A stretch of 64,000 nt of DNA, taken from Bacteroidaceae bacterium. GTDB lineage: Bacteria > Bacteroidota > Bacteroidia > Bacteroidales > Bacteroidaceae. The notes under the pieces are model-generated. The model saw only the letters and a list, made by a program, of their open reading frames with translations. It made no database searches and was not told where the DNA came from. Positions 46,650 to 53,449 of the stretch are shown piece after piece. The DNA lies in assembly GCA_017465905.1 (NCBI GenBank), contig JAFTVE010000008.1, positions 20,294 through 84,293 on the forward strand, read 5' to 3'. The position numbers and the translations under genes were made by a program. Position 1 is the stretch's first letter. Each line of letters opens with the position of its first letter.

Positions 46650-48385
46650 AACGTCTGCTGCTTATATATATAATAGGTGTTATGGCCGGTTGGATGCGAT
46701 TGGCTGCGCAGACTCCCGAGCCACGCTTCGGCGTACCGTTCGACTTCCCGCTCTATCTGAGTGGTAACTTCGGAGAGCTCCGCTCCAACCACTTCCACGG
46801 AGGTCTCGACTTCAAGACCCAGGGCGTGGTGGGCAAGCCGTTGCTTGCCATTGCCGATGGCTACATCTCCAAGGTGACGGTCACTCCCGGTGGCTATGGC
46901 AATGCGCTGTACCTCACTCACGACAATGGCTATACCTCCGTGCACGGCCATCTCGACCGCTTCCTGCCCGAGATTGCCGAGCTGGTTCGTAAGAAACAAT
47001 ACGCCGAGCAGGCCTTTGCCGTGACGCTGGAGTTTGGCCCCGATGAGTTTCGCTTCCGCCAAGGCGAGGTCGTGGCATACGCTGGCAACACGGGCTACTC
47101 CTTCGGTCCCCATCTACACATGGAGATTCGCAAGACCGCTACCAATGAACCCATCGATCCCTTGACCTTCTATAAGGACAAGATTGTGGACAACATCGCT
47201 CCACGCGCCACACGCATTATGGTGTATGGGGTCCCCCTCTTATCCCCCCAAGGGGGGAAGGTCTTGAGTGTCTCTCAATGGGAGAATCTTGAGACAAACG
47301 AAATGAGTGTTGAAAAGAAAGAGCCGAGCGTGTCATCCACCCTTGGGGGGAACGAGGGGGGCCTTGTCTTTTATTGTTGGGGCCGCATCTCCGCCGCCAT
47401 CTCGGCCAACGACTATATGAATGGCACCCACAACAACTATGGGGTACGCTACGTGCGCCTCTATGTGGACGATAAGCTTGTGAGCAGCAGCGATGTAGAC
47501 CGCTTCTCCTTTGATGAGAACCGCCTCATCAACTCATGGACCGACTATGCCGAGTATCGTCGATTGGGACGTTGGTATATGCGCTCGGCTGTTGCAGAGA
47601 ATAATCCCTTGCGTATGCTCCGTGCCACCGATAACGGATGGGTCACCATTGACGAGGAACGCGACTATTACTTCCGATACGAACTGGAGGACCTTTATGG
47701 TAACCGCTCCACCTATCGTTTTGTCGTGCGTGGTAAGCGTATGGATATTCCTCAGCGTCTGCCCAACTACTTCTACTATATGGATGCTTCTCGTGACAAT
47801 CGCTTCTATACGAATGGCTTTGAGCTATGGCTGCCGCAAGGAAGCCTGTTCGATGATGTGGAACTTGACTACGAAGTGCTACCCTCAGAGTCCGCAGCCG
47901 ATTACACATCACACTATCGCCTCTCTCAGACCCCACAGCCCCTGTGGCATGCAGCAGAGATTACCATACCTTTCTTCGAAGATTGCGATATCGATCCATC
48001 CAAACTTTATATAGCCCGTGTCGATGGCAAGCGCCGCACCTATTGCGGAGGCACCTATGAGTATGGACATATCAAGGCCAACATCACCGAACTGGGCAGC
48101 TACACCGTATGTGCCGATACCATAGCACCCAAGATAACTCCCATAGGTAGCACCTCGTGGCGCAAGCAGGGTAGGATCGTGTGCCGCATTGCCGATGCCG
48201 AGACCGGCATCCGCGACTATCGCGGCACGATAGATGGCCGCTGGGTGCTCTTCAAGTACAGCAGCAAGAATGCCCGCCTCACCTGCGACCTCCGTGCCGA
48301 AGGCATCGGTCCCGGTCGTCATCGAGTGGAAATCACAGTGACCGATATGAGGGGAAACGTAAGAGTCGTGAGCTTTGAGTTTTGA
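46646..48385 (+). CDS. M23-family metallopeptidase, secreted
   Basis: 579 residues. Signal peptide to about residue 22 (MAGWMRLAAQ). LytM domain about 25-165: NHFHGGLDFKT gives the first zinc His and Asp, YTSVHGHLDRF the HxH, and GPHLHMEIRK the last part. It would cut peptidoglycan cross-bridges or act as a divisome-linked scaffold. A long beta-rich C-terminal region follows. About residues 195-240 are an in-frame insertion from a CCCCCTTTGGGGG-type inverted repeat. Translationally coupled to the flippase by a 4-bp overlap. Confidence 0.88.
   Translation: MKRLLLIYIIGVMAGWMRLAAQTPEPRFGVPFDFPLYLSGNFGELRSNHFHGGLDFKTQGVVGKPLLAIADGYISKVTVTPGGYGNALYLTHDNGYTSVHGHLDRFLPEIAELVRKKQYAEQAFAVTLEFGPDEFRFRQGEVVAYAGNTGYSFGPHLHMEIRKTATNEPIDPLTFYKDKIVDNIAPRATRIMVYGVPLLSPQGGKVLSVSQWENLETNEMSVEKKEPSVSSTLGGNEGGLVFYCWGRISAAISANDYMNGTHNNYGVRYVRLYVDDKLVSSSDVDRFSFDENRLINSWTDYAEYRRLGRWYMRSAVAENNPLRMLRATDNGWVTIDEERDYYFRYELEDLYGNRSTYRFVVRGKRMDIPQRLPNYFYYMDASRDNRFYTNGFELWLPQGSLFDDVELDYEVLPSESAADYTSHYRLSQTPQPLWHAAEITIPFFEDCDIDPSKLYIARVDGKRRTYCGGTYEYGHIKANITELGSYTVCADTIAPKITPIGSTSWRKQGRIVCRIADAETGIRDYRGTIDGRWVLFKYSSKNARLTCDLRAEGIGPGRHRVEITVTDMRGNVRVVSFEF
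47229..47367. repeat. In-frame inverted-repeat insertion in the M23 peptidase gene
   Basis: Left end GTCCCCCTCTTATCCCCCCA (47230-47249) is the imperfect inverse of the right end GGGGGGAACGAGGGGGGCC (47346-47364). About 138 bp, a multiple of three, adds around 46 residues. The ends resemble intergenic inverted-repeat elements near 59472, 60865 and 63454. Confidence 0.65.
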
Positions 48386-48797
48386 GTTCGGTTGGCACTA
48401 ATCTTCAGTAACAGTCTTTTGAGTGTAAAGGCTGTGGTTTATAGTTTAATATTTATAGTTTAGAGAGCCGACGAAATCGGAATTTTTTAGGTGTTCCCTA
48501 TTGGCGAAAGTTTATAAATGGGTTGGCAATGGCACAGCGTAGCGCCGATGCGGTGATGACGCGTCAGTTGTGACGACTGATGCTTCAGCTTCACTAAGGA
48601 GTGTTAAGCTTGCTTGAATCTTTGCCGAACCAGCAAGTCATTTTAAAGTAAAACTTTATATTGGCACGCATGATGTGGATTTTTGTATGCTCAGCAAAGT
48701 AGCTTTGTACAAATTTACAATTCCTTACTTTGTCAATATAAAGCTAGCTTGTCAATGCCAACTCATTTATGAACTTTCGACAATAGGACAAGACAAC
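48386..48797. other. 412-bp gene-free stretch between M23 and his genes
   Basis: Convergent gene ends. It contains GTTTATAGTTTAATATTTATAGTTT words at about 48437-48463 and a mixed-composition block at 48520-48620. No open frame with family character, no tRNA-like cloverleaf and no clear terminator were seen. Confidence 0.5.
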
Positions 48798-51155
48798 TCA
48801 ACTCCAAACCCTCAACTCCTCTATCAACCTGTCGTTCTCCTCGGGTGTGCCGATGGTGATGCGCAGGGTGCCCTCGCAGCCTGGGGTGCGTGAGCGGTCG
48901 CGCACGATGAGTTCGCGGGCGATGAGGTAGTCGTAGAGGTCGCGCGGACGGGCAGTCTTCACGAGGAGGAAATTGGCATCGCTGGGGTATACCTTCTCTA
49001 TGTAGGGTAGCTCGGTGAGGGCTGCTGCTACGCGTTCGCGTTCGGCGATGAGGGTCTGTACCTGTGGGGTGATGTCCGTCGCGAGAAGGCGCAGGCCGAG
49101 TGCCAATGTGTCGGTACCGATGTTGTAGGGGTACTTCACCTGCTCGAACAGGCGGATGATGCGCTCTTCGGCAAAGGCAAGGCCCATGCGCAGACCGGCA
49201 AGGCCGTAGGCTTTCGAGAGGGTCTGCAGGACGATGAGGTTGGGGTATTGGTCAATCAGCTCTACCATGCTGGGCACAGAGGAGAAGTCGATGTAGGCCT
49301 CGTCGACCACCACGATACCGGGGAAGCGGCTCAGGAGTGAGACGAGCTGTTCGCGGGGGAAGGCATTGGCCGTGGGGTTGTTGGGTGAGCACACGAAGAG
49401 CAGCTTGCTCTGCATGTCCGTAGCGCTTAGGAGTGCCTCTACGGGCAGACTGAAGTCCTCGCCGAGCATCACCTCGCGGCACTCGATGTCGTTGATGGCA
49501 GCACACACGCTGTACATGCCGTAGGTGGGCGCTATGCTGACGATGTTGTCGATGCCGGGACGACAGAAGATGCGGAACAGGAGGTCGATGGCCTCGTCGC
49601 TACCATTGCCGAGGAAGAGGCGTGCGGGATCGACGCCCTTTTTCTGTGCTATGGCGCTGCGCACCTGCTCCTTGAGCGCGGTAGATGGGTAGCGGTTGTA
49701 GCCATTGTCGAAGGGGTTCTCATTGGCGTCGAGGTAGATGCCGATGCTTCCCTTGTACTCGTCGCGGGCGGTGGAGTAGGGTTTCAGGGCGGCGATGTTG
49801 GGGCGAACGTTGTTTAATTGAGAATTGAAAATTGAGAATTGAAAATTAGAGGACTCAGTATTTTCTGAACCTTCGGAGGCCACCCTCACCTTCACTGCAT
49901 TGGCATGTGCGTCCAGTCCCTCGGCTTCGGCCATGCGGATGATGGTGTTGCTGAGGCTGTTGAGGCCTTCCTGGCTGAGCTCCTGATAGGTGATGGCGTG
50001 CATGAAGCTGTCGAGGCCGATGCCGCTGTAGGCGCTGGCGAGTCCCATGGTGGGCAAGGTGTGGTTGGTGCCTGAGGCGTAGTCGCCGGCACTCTCGGGC
50101 GAGTAGTGTCCCACGAAGATGCTGCCTGCTGCAGTGATGCGGTCGGCCACAGCCCACGCGTCGTCCATGGCAATGATGAGGTGCTCAGAAGCGTAGGCGT
50201 TGGCAAAGGCAACCATGGTGTCGATGTCGTCAAATACCACGATGCGGCTGTTGGCAAGCGAGCGTGTGGCGATATCGGCACGGGGCAGCAGAGCGAGCTG
50301 ACGTGCTATCTCGGCGTTGACCTGCTCGGCAAACTCCTGACTGCGGCATACGAGCAGCGATTGGCTGTCGGGGCCGTGCTCGGCTTGGGAGAGGAAGTCG
50401 GCCGCAACGAAGTCGGGACGGGCGCTGTCGTCGGCCATGATCATCACTTCGGAAGGGCCTGCGGGCATGTCGATGGCGGTGCCCTGCGCACTGACCATCT
50501 GCTTGGCCTTGGTCACGTAGCGGTTGCCGGGGCCGAAAATCTTGAACACGCGCTCTATGCTCTCGGTGCCGTAGGCCATGGCGGCAATGGCTTGTGCGCC
50601 ACCCAATTTATATATGGTGCGTACGCCGCACAGCTGGGCGGTGTAGAGCACTACGGGATTGACCTTGCCGGTGGTACTGTCGCATGGGGTACAAAGCACA
50701 ATCTCCTCGCAGCCAGCGATCTGGGCGGGAAGTGCCAGCATCAGAATGGTAGAGAAGAGTGGGGCACTGCCACCCGGTATGTAGAGACCTACACGGCGTA
50801 TGGGGAGCACGCGGCGACGGCAGTGCACACCGGGCATGGTGTAGACATCTACGGCAGGAGTCTGCTGCGCCTTGTGGAAAGCGCTGATATTGCTTGCTGC
50901 CTGACGGATGGCCGACTTGAGTTCGTCGCTCACCATGGCCTCGGCTTCGGTAAACTCTGTCTCGGAGACTTGCAACGACTCGGGGCAACGTCCGTCAATC
51001 TCTGTGGTGATGGCACGTAGGGCCTCGTCACCTCCTTGGCGGATGCGCTCAAGGATGGCACGTACACGCTGTTCGATGACCGTGTCGTCATCGGTGGCAC
51101 GCAGCATCAGGGCGGGCCAGGTATTCTTATCGGGGGAAATGTGTGTTTGTAGCAT
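48798..51155 (-). CDS. hisD-hisC: Histidinol dehydrogenase fused to histidinol-phosphate aminotransferase
   Basis: 785 residues. About 1-430 are HisD: YIPGGSAPLFSTILMLALPA, FGPGNRYVTKAKQM, AEHGPDSQSLL and NHTLPTMG carry the substrate and zinc residues. About 455-785 are HisC: YLDANENP, GNGSDEAIDLL, SPNNPTAN and the PLP lysine in TLSKAYGLAGLRMG. They catalyse the last two-step oxidation and the transamination of histidine synthesis. The joint (about 436-450, SSNFQFSIFNSQLNN) is encoded by an AATTGAGAATTGAAAATTG repeat, and no ATG, GTG or TTG start exists for a separate HisC. Bacteroides normally has two genes. No hisB follows. Confidence 0.93.
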   Translation of the reverse strand: MLQTHISPDKNTWPALMLRATDDDTVIEQRVRAILERIRQGGDEALRAITTEIDGRCPESLQVSETEFTEAEAMVSDELKSAIRQAASNISAFHKAQQTPAVDVYTMPGVHCRRRVLPIRRVGLYIPGGSAPLFSTILMLALPAQIAGCEEIVLCTPCDSTTGKVNPVVLYTAQLCGVRTIYKLGGAQAIAAMAYGTESIERVFKIFGPGNRYVTKAKQMVSAQGTAIDMPAGPSEVMIMADDSARPDFVAADFLSQAEHGPDSQSLLVCRSQEFAEQVNAEIARQLALLPRADIATRSLANSRIVVFDDIDTMVAFANAYASEHLIIAMDDAWAVADRITAAGSIFVGHYSPESAGDYASGTNHTLPTMGLASAYSGIGLDSFMHAITYQELSQEGLNSLSNTIIRMAEAEGLDAHANAVKVRVASEGSENTESSNFQFSIFNSQLNNVRPNIAALKPYSTARDEYKGSIGIYLDANENPFDNGYNRYPSTALKEQVRSAIAQKKGVDPARLFLGNGSDEAIDLLFRIFCRPGIDNIVSIAPTYGMYSVCAAINDIECREVMLGEDFSLPVEALLSATDMQSKLLFVCSPNNPTANAFPREQLVSLLSRFPGIVVVDEAYIDFSSVPSMVELIDQYPNLIVLQTLSKAYGLAGLRMGLAFAEERIIRLFEQVKYPYNIGTDTLALGLRLLATDITPQVQTLIAERERVAAALTELPYIEKVYPSDANFLLVKTARPRDLYDYLIARELIVRDRSRTPGCEGTLRITIGTPEENDRLIEELRVWS
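49815..49851. repeat. AATTGAGAATTGAAAATTG repeat at the hisD-hisC junction
   Basis: 37 bp of alternating AATTGAGAATTGAAAATTGA words in frame. Same family as the arrays at 19146-19222 and 15120-15147. Confidence 0.75.
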
Positions 51156-51159
51156 ATAA

Positions 51160-51307
51160 ATTATGTACTATTTACAAATTTACGATTTACAATTTATTGT
51201 ACCATTGGGTTATTTAGCAATTTACCCAAACCGCGATGATGAAATTGTCAAATAATAAAATTACCCAATAAATAGTAAATAGTAAATTGTCAAATTGTAA
51301 ATATGAA
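51160..51307. repeat. Inverted AT-rich words in the hisG-hisD gap
   Basis: TACTATTTACAAATTTACGA (from 51167) is inverted near AATAGTAAATAGTAAATTGT (about 51271-51290), and GGGTTATTTAGCAATTTACCC / AATAAAATTACCC lie between. Likely another small inverted-repeat element; no gene. Confidence 0.55.
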
Positions 51308-52159
51308 TTATTCAATCACTTTATCCAAATCCAAGACGAGGATGCCTTCGGCACCAATCTGCTTGAGGCGCTCTATCTTGTCCCACAGCTCGTCGGCTTT
51401 CACTACGGAGTGCAGTGAGCACCAGGACTTGTCGGCCAAAGGCATTACCGACGGACTGCGCATGGCGGGGAGTATGGCGATGGCCTCGTCGACCTTGTCG
51501 GCGGGGAGGTTCATCAGGATATATTTCTTTCCGCGGCTATTGGTGACAGCATCGATGCGGAAGAGCAATGAGTCGAGGATGGCACACTTCTCGGGCGAGA
51601 GGTTGGGGTTGGCGATGAGCACAGCCTCGGACTGAATGACCTGCTCCACCTCCTTGAGACCATTCGACACGAGGGTGCCACCCGACGATACGATGTCGAA
51701 GATGGCATCGGCAATGCCTGCTGCGGGGGCTATCTCTACCGAACCCTTGATGACGCGGATGCTGGCCTCGATGCCTTGCTCGGCGAAGAAGCGGCGCAGG
51801 ATGTTGGGGTAGGAGGTGGCGATACGCTTGCCCTGGAAATACGCGGGCGAGGTGTACTCATCGGCTTTGGGAATGGCCAGCGAGATGCGGCAGCCACCGA
51901 ACCCTAATCGGCGCACTACCTCTACTGCAGCGTCCGTTTCGGCCACCTCATTATAGCCCACGATGCCAATGTCAGCAGAGCCGTCGGCCACGACTTCGGG
52001 GATGTCATCGTCGCGCAAGTAGAGAATCTCGAGAGGGAAGTTGCCTACACGATCGAGAAACTTACGTTTCTGGTCATTCACATTCATGCCTGCATCTTGC
52101 AGCAGGTCGACGCTCTGCTCGTTGAGTCGTCCTTTCGATTGGATAGCTATTCGTATCAT
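51308..52159 (-). CDS. hisG: ATP phosphoribosyltransferase, long form
   Basis: 283 residues, the HisG-L length with C-terminal regulatory domain. It starts MIRIAIQSKGRLNEQSVDLL; ADIGIVGYNEV and DIVSSGGTLVSNGLKEVE (PRPP-binding) follow. The C-terminal ACT-like domain (about 210-283, SPSVMPLADKSWCSLHSVV) binds histidine. It performs the first, feedback-regulated step of histidine synthesis. First structural gene behind the histidine leader and attenuator. Confidence 0.95.
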   Translation of the reverse strand: MIRIAIQSKGRLNEQSVDLLQDAGMNVNDQKRKFLDRVGNFPLEILYLRDDDIPEVVADGSADIGIVGYNEVAETDAAVEVVRRLGFGGCRISLAIPKADEYTSPAYFQGKRIATSYPNILRRFFAEQGIEASIRVIKGSVEIAPAAGIADAIFDIVSSGGTLVSNGLKEVEQVIQSEAVLIANPNLSPEKCAILDSLLFRIDAVTNSRGKKYILMNLPADKVDEAIAILPAMRSPSVMPLADKSWCSLHSVVKADELWDKIERLKQIGAEGILVLDLDKVIE

Positions 52160-52200
52160 ATGGTTCTTTCTATTTAATCTTTTTATGAGTTAGGTGTATA

Positions 52201-52234
52201 AAACAAGAAGGACCTGCCTGATAGGTAAGTCCTT
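52201..52234 (-). terminator. his operon attenuator terminator
   Basis: Minus strand AAGGAC (52234-52229) and GTCCTT (52213-52208) form the stem, followed by CTTGTTTT. It ends about 40 bp upstream of hisG. Confidence 0.85.
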
Positions 52235-52276
52235 CCTGTATGATGAAAACAAACTACATACATCGCTTACCTTATC
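52220..52276 (-). promoter_or_regulatory. his operon antiterminator pairing
   Basis: On the minus strand GATAAGGTAAG (52276-52266), which overlaps the leader-peptide stop, can pair with CTTACCTATC (52229-52220), which contains part of the 5' arm of the terminator; one bulge. An upstream CCTATC (about 52288-52283) can instead pair with GATAAGG, giving the competing fold. This is the three-segment logic of ribosome-mediated attenuation. Confidence 0.7.
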
Positions 52277-52322
52277 GGCTGATAGGGTGATGATAATGGC
52301 GATGTAGGTGAGCTTGCTTCAT
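52272..52322 (-). CDS. hisL: Histidine leader peptide
   Basis: 16 codons from ATG 52322: MKQAHLHRHYHHPISR, five His of 16, with a HYHH run. Stop at 52274-52272 sits in the antiterminator segment. Too short for ordinary gene finding, but the His content, its position 113 bp before hisG and the terminator behind it make it a convincing attenuation leader. Stalling at His codons when His-tRNA is scarce would favour the antiterminator. Confidence 0.88.
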   Translation of the reverse strand: MKQAHLHRHYHHPISR

Positions 52323-52350
52323 TTTTTCTTTTTACCTTAGTTACCTGATG

Positions 52351-52381
52351 CAAAGGTATGGGTTTGTTTTGACTGGTGCAA
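52351..52381 (-). promoter_or_regulatory. his operon promoter
   Basis: Minus strand TTG (52381-52379), 20 bases, TACCTTTG (52358-52351). A TTTG is 3 bases further upstream. Transcription would begin shortly before the leader peptide. Confidence 0.7.
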
Positions 52382-52469
52382 CAAATTGGCAAGAAAATTT
52401 GCGTTATCGTGAAAAATTATCATTAAAACCAACAAAAATCCGTCAATTTGGTTCTTTTTGCTTCTTGTG

Positions 52470-53309
52470 TTAGGCTGTTTCGAAACTTTTCAGCAGTTGT
52501 ATCTCTTCGGCCCAGCGTGTTTCGTCGGGAGTCTCGAGGATGAGCGGAATCTTGTCGAAGCGCGGGTCCTGCATGAAGCGTTTGAAGAAGTCGATACCCA
52601 ACAGCCCCAGACCGATGCTCTCGTGGCGGTCTACACGTGAGCCCAATGCCTTTTTCGTGTCGTTGAGATGTATACCTTTTAAATAAGAGAAGCCTACTAC
52701 CTCGCCAAACTCCTGCCATACGGCCTCATAATTGTCCTTGATATCGTATCCTGCCGAGTAGGTGTGGCAGGTGTCGAGGCATACGCCCACGCGACTCTTG
52801 TCTTCAACCTGCTCAATGATTTGTGCCAGGTGGTAGAAGGAGAAGCCCATGTTGCTGCCCTGTCCGGCTGTGTTCTCAATGACTGCCGTCACTCCTTGTG
52901 TGCGGTCGAGGGTGATGTTGATGCTCTCGGCGATGCGTGCCAGGCAGGCGTCCTTGTCTATTTCGTTGAGGTGGCTGCCAGGGTGGAAGTTGAGCATCGA
53001 GAGTCCAAGCTGCTCGCAGCGGTGCATCTCGTCGTAGAAGGCTGCGCGTGACTTATCCAGTCCCTCCTCGTGTGGATGCCCCAGATTGATGAGGTAGCTG
53101 TCGTGGGGGAGGATATGCCGTGCATCATAGCCATACTCGGCACAGCGTTCCTTAAAGAGGGTAATGCTCTGCTCCGATAGGGGTTTCGATACCCATTGGC
53201 GCTGGTTGCGGGTGAAGAGTGCAAAGGCTGTTGCGCCCAGTTCCTTGGCATTCACAGGGGCCAGTTCTACGCCGCCCGATGCCGATACGTGTGGTCCTAT
53301 ATATTTCAT
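52470..53309 (-). CDS. nfo: Deoxyribonuclease IV (endonuclease IV)
   Basis: 279 residues, AP-endonuclease TIM barrel with three zinc ions. [54 protein letters not shown] and [19 protein letters not shown] supply the His/Glu/Asp ligands. It incises abasic sites in base-excision repair. A -7-like TACCTTTG (53355-53348) lies upstream. The his promoter lies between it and hisG, so the his genes need not be co-transcribed with it. Confidence 0.95.
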   Translation of the reverse strand: MKYIGPHVSASGGVELAPVNAKELGATAFALFTRNQRQWVSKPLSEQSITLFKERCAEYGYDARHILPHDSYLINLGHPHEEGLDKSRAAFYDEMHRCEQLGLSMLNFHPGSHLNEIDKDACLARIAESINITLDRTQGVTAVIENTAGQGSNMGFSFYHLAQIIEQVEDKSRVGVCLDTCHTYSAGYDIKDNYEAVWQEFGEVVGFSYLKGIHLNDTKKALGSRVDRHESIGLGLLGIDFFKRFMQDPRFDKIPLILETPDETRWAEEIQLLKSFETA

Positions 53310-53375
53310 AAATATTCGGTTCTGGAATTTAATTCATAATTATAGCCCAAAGGTACAAAAGTTTTTTAAGTTTTT

Positions 53376-53406
53376 TTTGAGTTATGGAAATAATTCTCTA
53401 CTTTTG
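53376..53406 (+). promoter_or_regulatory. Promoter of the 961-residue surface protein gene
   Basis: TTTG (53376-53379), 19 bases, TACTTTTG (53399-53406), 43 bases before the ATG. Confidence 0.6.
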
Positions 53407-53449
53407 GCATCGATAAACATATTTACATAATCTATTAACAAAATCTATC

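Noticed and set aside
48386-48797. tRNA or small RNA gene in the 412-bp gap
   Set aside because: No TTCGA-type T-loop with matching acceptor stem and no terminator were found.
49815-49851. hisD-hisC joining as a frameshift error
   Set aside because: Both domains are in the same frame through a 37-bp repeat with no stop codon; no indel is needed to explain it, though a read check is still worthwhile.
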